From positions 16,123 through 80,122 of the forward strand of contig CAMCVK010000014.1 of NCBI GenBank assembly GCA_945881865.1: a stretch of DNA of 64,000 bases, in the 5' to 3' direction. Below, piece after piece: positions 1 to 7,863 of this stretch. Made by a program: the position numbers and the translations under genes. Within the stretch, counting starts at the first letter, position 1. The number at the start of each line of letters is the position of its first letter. The notes beneath the pieces were generated by a model, which saw only the letters and a list, made by a program, of their open reading frames with translations, was not told the DNA's origin and did no database searches. This DNA comes from Fimbriimonas ginsengisoli Gsoil 348. Lineage in GTDB: Bacteria > Armatimonadota > Fimbriimonadia > Fimbriimonadales > Fimbriimonadaceae.

Positions 1-90
1 CTCCGGTCTTCGAAGATCGCCATGAAGCTTTCGGAGGCAAAGAAGCGCGGACTGACGGCATGCAGCAAGTGCCGCCCCGGAAAGGAGTAG
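1..90 (+). CDS. C-terminal end of a protein with an Ada-like CxxC metal-binding tail (partial)
   Basis: The window opens inside an open frame that ends at TAG 88-90; 29 residues are visible. The tail reads SKIAMKLSEAKKRGLTACSK followed by CRPG. This matches the C-terminal pattern SK...L.EA..RG.T.C..C.P found in many bacterial nuclease-like and surface proteins, where a His and Cys upstream plus this CxxC are thought to bind a metal. The rest of the protein lies left of the window, so its main domain cannot be named. It is convergent with the next gene, with one base between the stops. Confidence 0.6.
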   Translation, partial: LRSSKIAMKLSEAKKRGLTACSKCRPGKE

Positions 91-91
91 G

Positions 92-571
92 TTAGCGGCT
101 AGCGAAGTAGGCCTCGCAATACTTCATTGCGGGGTCGAAGACCGGGGAAATGTCTTTCCTCCAAACCTGAGTCGGGTGCTTGCGACCCAATCGACGGAGT
201 TCGATCTCGTCGTCCGATAGTGCCCAGATTTCTTTGAGGTCCTGGTAAATGCCACGGGTTTTGGCAAGTCCACTCATCGCATAGAGTTTTTTTGGTGCTT
301 CTCCGACGGCGATGACTACCTCATAGGGCGCGACGCAATTCACCTCCGCAGATTCAACGGTGAACGGCCATTTCTCGCCAAGCTCTGATCGTGTGATGGG
401 GTAAGTCTTGGCTTGCTGGGGTGTGTTCGCTAACCTCACGACCGGAATGACCACGAACCATCCGATAATTCCGCAGATCGTTCCGAAAAAAATAAACAAC
501 CCAATGTTGAAGTTGCGGCTGGCCCGAAGCACTTGCCTTGCGACTTCAGGGTCCATTTGGTTCGGCAGCAT
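92..571 (-). CDS. Membrane-anchored DUF2511-like protein (possible prophage cargo gene)
   Basis: 159 residues from ATG 571. Residues about 18-42 form one hydrophobic segment (NIGLFIFFGTICGIIGWFVV), giving an N-terminal membrane anchor. The rest is soluble and contains WPFTVESAEVNC and, later, YAMSGLAK. That resembles the DUF2511 (YebY-like) pattern WPF...C...YA.NG.A, so the family call is tentative and the function unknown. The frame is open further upstream, but I chose ATG 571 because it precedes the anchor and has a TATCGT hexamer 6 nt before it, like many host genes here. It points away from the tape measure gene. Its own host-like promoter suggests a cargo gene expressed in the lysogen. 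Confidence 0.6.
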   Translation of the reverse strand: MLPNQMDPEVARQVLRASRNFNIGLFIFFGTICGIIGWFVVIPVVRLANTPQQAKTYPITRSELGEKWPFTVESAEVNCVAPYEVVIAVGEAPKKLYAMSGLAKTRGIYQDLKEIWALSDDEIELRRLGRKHPTQVWRKDISPVFDPAMKYCEAYFASR

Positions 572-577
572 GGACCT

Positions 578-583
578 ACGATA
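578..583 (-). promoter_or_regulatory. Host-type -10 hexamer TATCGT for the DUF2511-like gene
   Basis: On the minus strand TATCGT lies 6 nt before ATG 571, with no Shine-Dalgarno in between. The same hexamer and spacing precede the esterase gene starting at 52011 (GGTATCGTAG in both). This fits a leaderless transcript made by host RNA polymerase. Confidence 0.5.
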
Positions 584-585
584 CC

Positions 586-597
586 AAACGCGTAACC
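586..597 (+). promoter_or_regulatory. CGTAA phage element before the tape measure gene
   Basis: AAACGCGTAACC, then CGGCAGG... and GTG 604. The GTAA ends 8 nt before the start codon. It is one of a series of CGTAA elements at phage gene starts (see 3957, 6041, 10638, 13615). Here the left half is imperfect (AAACG rather than TTACG), and the divergent gene uses a host-type hexamer instead. Confidence 0.5.
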
Positions 598-603
598 GGC
601 AGG

Positions 604-3600
604 GTGAGAATCGGCCTACTTGAACTGCTGATCGACGTGAAAGCCGATGCGGCGAAGACGACGCTCTCCATGATGGAGCGGACGGTGAAGAGCGTTCAAG
701 CCAAGATGGGCGCGGAAGCCGAGAAGATCGCGTCATCGGTCACCAACGCAGGCGAAAAGGCGGCGAAGGTTCAGAAGGCCACAATGTCGCAGGTCAAGGC
801 CGCAAACGCGGCGGCGGCTTCCCAGATTGAATCCCTAAACCAGGTTCTCGGCACGGGCCTCCGGCAGACGAAAGCGGCGGCAGCGGCCTATGAGACGATG
901 GCGGGTTCTCTGAAGCACGCCTCTGCCGAGAGCAAGGCGATGGTCGTGCAACTGGCCAAGCAAGCGGACAAGATGGAATCGGCCAAGGCGAAGACCGAGC
1001 AGTTCGGCCAGTCGCTGAAACTGGCGGCCGGCGTCGCTGTGGCGGGGCTGGGGGCGGGGCTCCTGAAGTCAATTCAGTCGGCGGGCAACTTCGAGCAGCA
1101 GTTAAACGTTCTCGGTGCCAAGGTGCATGCATCAAAGGAGCAACTTGCAGAACTTTCCACGTTCGCGGAGAAGCTCGGCAACGACCCTCTGCTTCCGAAG
1201 GTGGACTCCACGGACGCCTTGCTGGCGATGGACACCCTCGTCAAGAAGGGTTTCTCCCTTGAGCAGGCGATGGCATCGGCGCGGGGTGCGTTGCAACTCG
1301 GCATCGCCACGAACTCCGGGTTTGCCGAATCGGCCACGCTGATGAACAACACGCTCGATACCTTCGGGCTGAAGGCGAGCGAGTCGGGCCGGGTGGCGGA
1401 CCTGATGGTCAACGTGTTCAACAAGGGCGGAATCGACCTGAATACGTTCAGTGGCTACCTTCAGCAGGTCGGTGCGTCGGCCAAGCTCTCTGGCCAGTCG
1501 ATGGAAGAGGTGGCGGCGGCGGCGATTGTGTTCGCGAAAGCGGGTCTCGAAGGTTCGGACGCAGGTACGTCATTGAAGACCGCATTCAGCCGGCTGCAGG
1601 CCCCGGCGACCGAATCGGCGGCGAAGCTCATTGAGAACCTCGGCCTCAAGACGGAGGATTCGGCTGGGAACCTGCTCGATCTTAGTGATGTAGTGGACCA
1701 ACTCGCAAAACGCCTCAAAGGGTTGCCAGAGGCGGGGGTGAAAAGGATCCTCGTCGCGCTCGGCGGGTCCGACGCGGAGCGGGCTCTCGGCCTGCTAATT
1801 CAGAACAACAAGCAGCTCCAAGAGCAGGTCAAGAATATCGCTGGGGTTGGTGAGGCGGCGCGGATGACGGAGGCGCAGTCCAAGGGTCTGAACGGCAAGG
1901 TAGAGGCGTTCAATTCGACGATTCAAACGCTGTCAAAGAGCATCGGCGATGAGTTCCTGCCCGAAGCGACGGAGATGGTGGAGTGGGCTCAGAAAGCGTT
2001 AGACGAATTCAGCTCGCTCGACAAAGAGACAAAGCAAGGCTACATTCGTACGTTGGGGAACGTAGCGGTGGCGGGCACCGTCATTTGGGGGCTTGCCAAG
2101 GTCGCGTCTGGAATCAAATTCTTGATTGATATGACGGCGGCTTTTAAGATCGCGCAGGGCACCAAGGCGGCGGCAAACTTGGCCCTGGCCGGGTCTTACG
2201 GTGCGGTAGCCAAAGCTGCAGGCGCGGCGGCAATTGCGGAAGGGCGGGCTGCGGGTGTCGGCGGGGCGATGACGGGTGCAGGGCTGGTGAGTGCGGTACC
2301 TATGGGGGCTCTGGCGGTTGCGGCCGGTGCGTCGCTGTATGGAACGATTGGCCACGCAAGTTCGGTTGCATCCGGGGATTGGTCCCCGGAGCGGTTCGAA
2401 AACAAGGAAAAAGCAAAGCAGTCTGGCCTGCAGGAGCGGCTCAAGAAAGCATATGCTGCAAAGCTGGCGGAAACGAACGACTTTAAGCGAGCCCTTGAGG
2501 CGGTTCTCCGCGACCCCGCGAACCGGATCCAACCGGCTGGAATGCCGAAACTCACGGCCATGTCCTTAGGGCTCGCAACTCGTGACGACGCTCTAAAAAC
2601 ACTTCTCCCTCTCCATTCAATGGCTGGTAAAGACCAGGTGCAGAGGCTCATTAACGATGCTCTCAAAAAGGCTGCGGACCTTAAAGCGCAAGCGCAGGAC
2701 AAGGGCGGCAATGGCAATACCATGCCCAACCTTGGAAAGGAAGATAAGCCGAAGGGCGGTCGCAAGAAGAAGGAAAAGGAGGTCAAGCCGTGGAACCCGC
2801 TGGCGGACGGCGACCTCTCCTTGATGGTCGGCTCCGGTGCCCTCATCCCGACGAAGTATATCGAGGAGGTTTACGCTTTCTTCAAGGCGATTGATGACGC
2901 GGTGCTGCGAAAGAAGCGAGAGATGGCGGCTTCCCTGGACCCACGGGCGCGGATCGCCGAGAAGATCGGGATCGACTTCAGCGACTATAAGCGGGCCATC
3001 GAAAGCGGCCCGGTGAAGCAGCAACTCGATTCGCTGTACCGGCAACTTCAGGACCAGGAAATTAACGCGCTGGTCGGTGCGAACAAGGGGAAGAAGACGG
3101 CGTGGGAGGGTGTGTTCCAGACCATTGCCGAGGCTAAGGTTGAATCCATTCGGAAGGCTAACGAAGAGTCCACGGCGCGGGTGAACGATGCCGTCGCGAA
3201 CGCGGGCCCGTCGAAGTACGCCTCTTTGTGGAAGCAGGCGACGATTGGCCTCCGGATGTATGACGAGGAGCAGCGGCGGACCTTAGAGGACGTCGCGCGT
3301 CGGTTCGAGGGTGAGCGCATCGCCGAAGGGCTTCAGGCCCAGTTCGACGCCTACGCGAAGAAGATGGCCAAGGTCACGGAGCTTCGGCAGACGGTTGAAG
3401 GCGAGTTCATGGGCATGTTCGACAACCTCCTGAACAACGGCTTCAACAACTTCTTTGACAACGTTCTTCAGGGGTTCGAGAGCATGTTCGCCGACATCGC
3501 TAAGCAGATGATCCGGTCTCAGGTGAACAGCTGGGTGACCGGGCTTCTCGGCGGGGTCGGCGGCGGGTCGCCTGCGGGGGGTGGCTGGGACTTCGGCGCG

Positions 3601-3852
3601 TTGGTTGCCGGCTTCCGGGCGGATGGTGGGCCGGTCTCGGCGGGTCTTCCGTACGTCGTCGGCGAGCGCGGGCCGGAGATCATGGTGCCGTCGCGGTCGG
3701 GGTCGGTGGTGCCGAACCACGAACTCGGCGGGCGGCAGGTCATCGTGAACGTCAACATCAGCACGTCCGACCTGGCGGGCATCCAGCGCAGCGGGCACCA
3801 GATCGCGACGGAAGTTGGTCGGCGGGTTGGAGACGCGGTTCGCCGGTCTTAG
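604..3852 (+). CDS. Phage tail tape measure protein
   Basis: 1082 residues from GTG 604. It sets tail length and helps DNA pass the host envelope. Residues 1-200 are Ala/Lys-rich and helical. Hydrophobic stretches lie at about 478-515 (around TVIWGLAKVASG) and 545-585 (GLVSAVPMGALAVAAGAS), typical of TP901-type tape measures. A charged region follows (KGGRKKKEKEVK). The C-terminus carries DGGPVSAGLPYVVGERGPEI, the hallmark GGP...P..VGE.GPE motif. GTG 604 was chosen because it clears the divergent gene and lies 8 nt after the CGTAA element; an in-frame upstream ATG would overlap that gene's promoter. Unusually, it stands alone rather than directly behind the chaperone genes. Confidence 0.93.
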   Translation: MRIGLLELLIDVKADAAKTTLSMMERTVKSVQAKMGAEAEKIASSVTNAGEKAAKVQKATMSQVKAANAAAASQIESLNQVLGTGLRQTKAAAAAYETMAGSLKHASAESKAMVVQLAKQADKMESAKAKTEQFGQSLKLAAGVAVAGLGAGLLKSIQSAGNFEQQLNVLGAKVHASKEQLAELSTFAEKLGNDPLLPKVDSTDALLAMDTLVKKGFSLEQAMASARGALQLGIATNSGFAESATLMNNTLDTFGLKASESGRVADLMVNVFNKGGIDLNTFSGYLQQVGASAKLSGQSMEEVAAAAIVFAKAGLEGSDAGTSLKTAFSRLQAPATESAAKLIENLGLKTEDSAGNLLDLSDVVDQLAKRLKGLPEAGVKRILVALGGSDAERALGLLIQNNKQLQEQVKNIAGVGEAARMTEAQSKGLNGKVEAFNSTIQTLSKSIGDEFLPEATEMVEWAQKALDEFSSLDKETKQGYIRTLGNVAVAGTVIWGLAKVASGIKFLIDMTAAFKIAQGTKAAANLALAGSYGAVAKAAGAAAIAEGRAAGVGGAMTGAGLVSAVPMGALAVAAGASLYGTIGHASSVASGDWSPERFENKEKAKQSGLQERLKKAYAAKLAETNDFKRALEAVLRDPANRIQPAGMPKLTAMSLGLATRDDALKTLLPLHSMAGKDQVQRLINDALKKAADLKAQAQDKGGNGNTMPNLGKEDKPKGGRKKKEKEVKPWNPLADGDLSLMVGSGALIPTKYIEEVYAFFKAIDDAVLRKKREMAASLDPRARIAEKIGIDFSDYKRAIESGPVKQQLDSLYRQLQDQEINALVGANKGKKTAWEGVFQTIAEAKVESIRKANEESTARVNDAVANAGPSKYASLWKQATIGLRMYDEEQRRTLEDVARRFEGERIAEGLQAQFDAYAKKMAKVTELRQTVEGEFMGMFDNLLNNGFNNFFDNVLQGFESMFADIAKQMIRSQVNSWVTGLLGGVGGGSPAGGGWDFGALVAGFRADGGPVSAGLPYVVGERGPEIMVPSRSGSVVPNHELGGRQVIVNVNISTSDLAGIQRSGHQIATEVGRRVGDAVRRS

Positions 3853-3871
3853 GTGGCTTCCGCAGGCGGCG

Positions 3872-3949
3872 TCAACTCATCAAAAACGCTCGCCTTCTTG
3901 TTCGCATCCATGCGTTCGAGGGGTGAAGAAGGGCCCCGACGGAAACCAT
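3872..3949 (-). CDS. Possible 25-residue phage peptide
   Basis: A short frame from ATG 3949 to TGA 3872-3874 (starts MVSVGALLHPSNAW). The only support is position: ATG 3949 lies 7 nt from the TTACGTAA palindrome at 3957-3964, mirroring the forward gene on the other side. An alternative 20-residue frame (MDANKKASVFDELTPPAEAT) overlaps it and ends at the tape measure stop. Either or neither may be real; composition alone cannot decide. Confidence 0.2.
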   Translation of the reverse strand: MVSVGALLHPSNAWMRTRRRAFLMS

Positions 3950-3956
3950 CAGCCGA

Positions 3957-3964
3957 TTACGTAA
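3957..3964. promoter_or_regulatory. Palindromic phage element TTACGTAA
   Basis: A perfect 8-bp palindrome, with GCGGCAGTG between it and ATG 3974. It is a shortened form of the TTACGCGTAA and TTACGCGCGTAA palindromes at 13616 and 6041, and sits at a likely divergent start point. Probable phage promoter or operator. Confidence 0.5.
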
Positions 3965-3973
3965 GCGGCAGTG

Positions 3974-4447
3974 ATGGAACTGGCAAAGTATTTGGACCTG
4001 CGCGACGCGTTGGTTTACGGGCGCGGAAGCGTAGTGGTTGAGTTCAATGGCCGAACGGCTTCGACCTTGGATGAGTTGAACTTCATTGCGGCCGCAGAGC
4101 GGCTTTCGATCTCGCGAGATGAGGCGGATGCCCACTCGCTCCTTTTCGGTGAGTTCGATGCGGCGATTGTCCGCGAGCCGGAAGTGCCGACGACGCCGGT
4201 TCCGGTTGCAGTGGTCGGCTATGATGCGGCTGTCGGCCCTGATGTCACAGTCACGGTTCCATTGGACGATGCTCCGCCTGTTGCGGACGAGGCGGCTGTT
4301 GCCGACGTTGCAGATGATGTTCCTCCTGTGGATGCTGCGGTTGCTTCGGGCGATGCACCTGTCGCGGATGTCCCGGTTGTGGAAGATGCTCCTCCGGCAG
4401 GCGTTCCTGCGGACGTCACCCCGGAAAAGCCTAAGAAGGGTAAGTAA
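3974..4447 (+). CDS. Phage protein with Ala/Asp/Pro/Val-rich tail, function unknown
   Basis: 157 residues from ATG 3974 (GTG 3971 is also possible). Residues 1-60 look like a small folded domain (MELAKYLDLRDALVYGRG; later DELNFIAAAERLSISRDEA). Residues about 65-150 are low complexity, built of A, D, P, V and E in loose repeats such as VADVPVVEDAPPAG, ending in PEKPKKGK. The acidic linker with a basic tip could be a spacer or a structural tail, but I do not recognise the protein. It sits 3 bp before the connector gene and is probably co-transcribed from the palindrome at 3957. Confidence 0.65.
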   Translation: MELAKYLDLRDALVYGRGSVVVEFNGRTASTLDELNFIAAAERLSISRDEADAHSLLFGEFDAAIVREPEVPTTPVPVAVVGYDAAVGPDVTVTVPLDDAPPVADEAAVADVADDVPPVDAAVASGDAPVADVPVVEDAPPAGVPADVTPEKPKKGK

Positions 4448-4450
4448 AGC

Positions 4451-4828
4451 ATGGCGACGACCTACGATCCCAACCTTGCAACGTTGCGCGACAAGGCCCG
4501 GCTCTCGCTGGGTGACACGGGTGCGTTGCTGGATGAGGCAGGGGCGGCGGTTTGGTTCCTGCCAAACGAAACCCTGGACGCGCTCATCGAGGACTGTGGG
4601 TACAACGAAGGGGTCGCGCGGGCTGCCGACGCCCTCGCCGTTCGGTTCTCCCAGGACCCCGACGTCTACGAAGAGGGCAAGGGCTCTCGAGTGGAATGGA
4701 AGAGCCGCATCGTCGCCCTTCGCGACCTGGCCAGGCAGCTTCGAACCCAGCAGGAAGCCCCGGTCATCGCGGGATCGGCGTACAACGCTGGGCAGCTGAA
4801 AGGACCGGATACTTCCGGGCTTTGGTAG
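4451..4828 (+). CDS. Probable phage head-tail connector (gp6-like)
   Basis: 125 residues from ATG 4451. It starts with a helix-rich region (DPNLATLRDKARLSLGDTGA), continues with LPNETLDALIEDCGYNEGVA, and has a second helical half. The size, the N-terminal R-L-x-L-G-D-T type motif and the position beside other neck genes fit small head-tail connector proteins that bind the portal ring. There is no catalytic motif. It shares its operon with the gene at 3974. Its stop (4826-4828) directly abuts the stop of the next, opposite-strand gene, with no terminator. Family assignment rests on pattern and context only. Confidence 0.6.
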   Translation: MATTYDPNLATLRDKARLSLGDTGALLDEAGAAVWFLPNETLDALIEDCGYNEGVARAADALAVRFSQDPDVYEEGKGSRVEWKSRIVALRDLARQLRTQQEAPVIAGSAYNAGQLKGPDTSGLW

Positions 4829-5251
4829 CTACTTGATGAAGTCGGCGGCGACCTTCGCCGCGATCTCTTCGGCTTCTGCCTTGATCGTCTCGGTGGCGGG
4901 AATCAGGAACGGTTGCGCCGGCGAGATCTCGGTCCCGAATTCGACATGGGCGGCGTACTCCATCGCGAACGCCACGCGGGCCTGGCCGGGCTCAAGTTCT
5001 GAACCGGCATCGGCCACGATCGCAAACGGGTTCTTGCCCATGGCTTCGGCGATGGCGGCATTGCGCTGGGTGTCCCGGTTCGTTTCCAAGTAGCCCGAGT
5101 TCTTGAGTGCACCGGTATCCACGGGCGTGTTGCTCATCGCTTCGGCGAGAATCTCGGTGCCGAGGACTCGCGTGATTCGGTCTTGCAGTTTCGGGACCAG
5201 GGACTGCACCAATTTAAGCCCCGAGACGTCGAGCTTGGCGTACTTGCTCAC
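4829..5251 (-). CDS. HK97 gp10-like neck/tail completion protein
   Basis: 140 residues from GTG 5251. It contains TPVDTGALKNSGYLE and AAHVEFGTEISPAQPFLIPA. These are the two signature regions of the HK97 gp10 family: P.DTG.L..S and Y...vEfGT....PFl.PA. Family members join head and tail during assembly. Its start overlaps the stop of the upstream gene by 4 nt, so it is coupled to 5248-5664 in a three-gene minus-strand operon starting at 6032. Confidence 0.85.
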   Translation of the reverse strand: MSKYAKLDVSGLKLVQSLVPKLQDRITRVLGTEILAEAMSNTPVDTGALKNSGYLETNRDTQRNAAIAEAMGKNPFAIVADAGSELEPGQARVAFAMEYAAHVEFGTEISPAQPFLIPATETIKAEAEEIAAKVAADFIK

Positions 5252-5664
5252 GCGGACCCACGCGCGCGGATCCGGTAGATGCCGCCGAGCTGCTGGTAGA
5301 TTTGCCCCGTTTTCTCCGATCTAGCGGGCATCCGGAAGATCGAATCCCGGTAGCAACTGAAGACATGGCCATAGGCGTTCGTCTCGCGGGTTTTCTGAAG
5401 GGCCTGGTGGATCAGGCGTGATAGGTCGGCGACCGGCTGGATGTTTTCACCCACCGCCACGCCGACGACCTTCACGATGAACGTCGTGTAGACCGGGTTG
5501 ATGCCGTCCGTCGTGAGGTCCCGGGCGGAAAGGACTTCGTAGATAATGTTTCGCTCGGTGCCGAGCTGGATGGGCACCGGGCCAGGCGCAACTCGAACGC
5601 CCGACGGGGCGACGGCCCTGAGCCTCGTGTTGAGAAACGACTCCATGGCTTCGAGGTCTTTCAT
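5248..5664 (-). CDS. Probable tail terminator / tail completion protein
   Basis: 138 residues from ATG 5664. It begins MKDLEAMESFLNTRLRAV and continues with an alpha/beta pattern including VAPGPVPIQLGTERNIIYEV, which is common in small tail terminator (DUF3168-like) proteins that cap the tail tube. The family call is by size, fold pattern and place between head-closure and gp10-like genes. Its ATG overlaps the upstream TGA (ATGA), so translation is coupled on both sides. Confidence 0.55.
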   Translation of the reverse strand: MKDLEAMESFLNTRLRAVAPSGVRVAPGPVPIQLGTERNIIYEVLSARDLTTDGINPVYTTFIVKVVGVAVGENIQPVADLSRLIHQALQKTRETNAYGHVFSCYRDSIFRMPARSEKTGQIYQQLGGIYRIRARGSA

Positions 5665-6032
5665 GTTTGCACCATTGCGATGAGAACCGCGCTGTTAATC
5701 CGGCCGCTAAGGGGTGGTGCCTGGAGTACCCCGACGACTTCGAACGCTTGGCTATCGGCGTTTCTGCGGATGAGCTCGCCCACGGTTAGCGAGACGTTGT
5801 TGCGAGTCGTTAGGACGTAGACGGTGCGGCCGTGGACCCTGCTGGCAAGTTGCTCATCGTCGTCCATGTGGACCGCAAGCGACGCGCGAAAAGGGGTGCC
5901 GGTTGCCGTGTAGCTTCGATCATCGCCGAACGCGCCGGCGGTGACGGTGAGCGCCAGGAGTTGGAACTCGCCCGCAATCAGCTCACCTTTCACGGTTCGG
6001 TTCGCAGCAGCGAGAGAGGCCTTCGAGAGCAT
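5661..6032 (-). CDS. Probable head closure / head-tail joining protein
   Basis: 123 residues from ATG 6032. It is beta-rich (GEFQLLALTVTAG, RTVYVLTTRNNVSLTVGELI), as in small neck ring proteins. There is no decisive motif, so the role is inferred from neighbours (tail terminator and gp10-like genes in the same operon). A longer start at GTG 6069-6071 is open, but ATG 6032 lies exactly 8 nt from the palindrome at 6041-6052, mirroring the forward gene, so I prefer it. Confidence 0.55.
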   Translation of the reverse strand: MLSKASLAAANRTVKGELIAGEFQLLALTVTAGAFGDDRSYTATGTPFRASLAVHMDDDEQLASRVHGRTVYVLTTRNNVSLTVGELIRRNADSQAFEVVGVLQAPPLSGRINSAVLIAMVQT

Positions 6033-6040
6033 GGGGCCTT

Positions 6041-6052
6041 TTACGCGCGTAA
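6041..6052. promoter_or_regulatory. Palindromic bidirectional phage element TTACGCGCGTAA
   Basis: A perfect 12-bp palindrome centred between divergent starts ATG 6032 (minus) and GTG 6061 (plus), with exactly 8 nt on each side. Each half ends in CGTAA just before a start codon. The symmetry suggests one site serving both directions, with very short or absent 5' leaders. It matches the site at 13615. Confidence 0.65.
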
Positions 6053-6060
6053 GCGGCAAG

Positions 6061-7863
6061 GTGGAAACCACCTACTTCGCGCCAACGGCGCTCATGTCGG
6101 CCATGGGCTGGCTTGGCGCGGCAAACGCGATCTCTATGGGCGGCGGGGTTGCCCAGCGCGACAGCGGCAACGGCTGGCTGATTCTCGGCGGCTTCAGCCA
6201 TGACATGATTCCGTCGACTCACATCATTCGCGGAATCGAGATCCTCCTGAACGTCGGTACCACCACTGTCGTCTTCCCAACGCCCGGCGAAACGGAGTGG
6301 CGGATCCAGGGCGGATTGTCGATCGACGGTTCCACCCTCATTTCTGCCAAGCGCGTGGTCGAGGATTTGCAGTACGAACCGTCGGCCAGCGCGATGGGTG
6401 GGCCGTCCGACCTTTGGGGGCGATCATGGACGCCGGCGGAGGTGAATTCGAGTTCGTTTTCGCTGATGGTTCGGCAGCCGCCGCTCTCGGATTACGCGGA
6501 CGAGGACCAAGAAAACGACCGCATTGTTGACTTCGCGTATGTGGTTTTGTACCACGAAGAGGCTTCGGGGGCGGAAATTATGGCAGAAAGACAGAAAGCC
6601 CTCCAGGGCATTTACATCGGCGGGGAGACGACGCTGGGCACTGAAGTGGCGGCGACTCACAACATCAAGGGAGTCAACGTAAAGCTTGATCCCAACGTTG
6701 AACTCGATGAGTTTCGAACCGACGGCGACACCTTCGCGCGTAAGTCGGTGCTGAACCGCGAGTGGGCGACGGTCTCCGCTGACGGCAAGCCGGACTATAA
6801 CGAGATCGGTTGGCTGCTGGCCAGCGTCATCGGTAAGCCGGTCACCCAGCTCGTGACCACCGGGGCCTATCGCCACACGTTCACGTTGCGGACTCGGAGC
6901 TATCACGACCCTCGCGGCTACACGATCTGGAAGGGCGACGACACCGGCCGCGAGAAGACGAACCATGTTCTCTTCTCTGAGTTCGCCCAGTCGATCAAGC
7001 GCAGCGCAGATGCGGTGACAGCGGCGGGCTTTGGGACGGCGCTGCAAATCAACCCTTCGGCTCCGACGGGTGCGAACGAAGTCCAGACGTTGACCATCGG
7101 CGGGTCTCCTACCGGCGGCACCTATAAGCTTTCGTTCAAGGGCGCTCGCACCACGGCGCTGGCTTACAACGCGGCAAATACGGCGATTCAGACGGCCCTG
7201 CAGGCATTGGTCCCCGTCGGTGCTGGCAACCTGCTCGTTACCGGCAGCGGTCCGTTCGTCATCACGGCGGCGAGTGCCCTCGCTGGCCAGCTTTTGGACC
7301 TGATCGAAGCGGTTGAGGTTGCTCTCACCGGCGGCACGTCCCCGACGGCGACCGTTACGAAGACGACCAAGGGCGGATTCTCGGAATATGACCTTGTGCC
7401 TATCGAGCCGGGCGACTGGAGTGTCTTCTACGCCACCACGCTCGCCGGGCTTGCGGCTGGGCAGCTGACTCGCTCGTTTGGTAGCGACTTCGATGTCAAG
7501 GACCGCTACAAGCCGGTCTGGGCCGAAGATCGTTCGAAGCCATCGTACGTCGCTCACGTCGAGTCTGAAGCGTCGGCGATGGTAAAGCTCACGCTTGAAG
7601 CGGACGCGGCCGGCATGGGCTATCTGACGAAGGCGCGCGCCGGTGAGATGGGCTTCCTGAAGCTTGACGCCGTCGGTCCTGAAGTGGTCTCCGGGGTCGA
7701 TTACGCCATGTCGATCACTCAGTTCGGGGAGGTTTCGGCCATTGGTTCGTTCGGCGACGAAGAGGGCGTCTACACCCTTGAGTGCGACCACAGCGCGCGG
7801 TTTGATCCGACCTGGGGCCGAACGCTGGAGATCGTTCTCGTGAACAAGGTGGCGAGCTACTAA
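6061..7863 (+). CDS. Phage tail tube protein with extra N-terminal domain
   Basis: 600 residues from GTG 6061. Residues about 1-173 resemble virion appendage domains: they contain GGPSDLWGRSWTPAEVNSS, the DLWG..WTPA..N pattern seen in tail-fibre-type proteins. From residue 174 (MAERQKALQGIYIGGETTL) the sequence looks like a siphovirus tail tube (ATHNIKGVNVKLDPNVE; TYTLECDHS-like C-terminal strand). Residues about 340-427 form an inserted domain (PTGGTYKLSFKGARTTALAY; VGAGNLLVTGSGPF), a type common in phage tail proteins. There is no stop between the two parts, but ATG 6580 could start a separate tube protein. It overlaps the chaperone ATG by one base. Confidence 0.75.
   Translation: METTYFAPTALMSAMGWLGAANAISMGGGVAQRDSGNGWLILGGFSHDMIPSTHIIRGIEILLNVGTTTVVFPTPGETEWRIQGGLSIDGSTLISAKRVVEDLQYEPSASAMGGPSDLWGRSWTPAEVNSSSFSLMVRQPPLSDYADEDQENDRIVDFAYVVLYHEEASGAEIMAERQKALQGIYIGGETTLGTEVAATHNIKGVNVKLDPNVELDEFRTDGDTFARKSVLNREWATVSADGKPDYNEIGWLLASVIGKPVTQLVTTGAYRHTFTLRTRSYHDPRGYTIWKGDDTGREKTNHVLFSEFAQSIKRSADAVTAAGFGTALQINPSAPTGANEVQTLTIGGSPTGGTYKLSFKGARTTALAYNAANTAIQTALQALVPVGAGNLLVTGSGPFVITAASALAGQLLDLIEAVEVALTGGTSPTATVTKTTKGGFSEYDLVPIEPGDWSVFYATTLAGLAAGQLTRSFGSDFDVKDRYKPVWAEDRSKPSYVAHVESEASAMVKLTLEADAAGMGYLTKARAGEMGFLKLDAVGPEVVSGVDYAMSITQFGEVSAIGSFGDEEGVYTLECDHSARFDPTWGRTLEIVLVNKVASY

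Noticed and set aside
6424..7791. A 455-codon minus-strand frame opposite the tail tube gene
   Set aside because: Arg-rich mirror frame; the plus strand carries recognisable tail tube and inserted-domain motifs.
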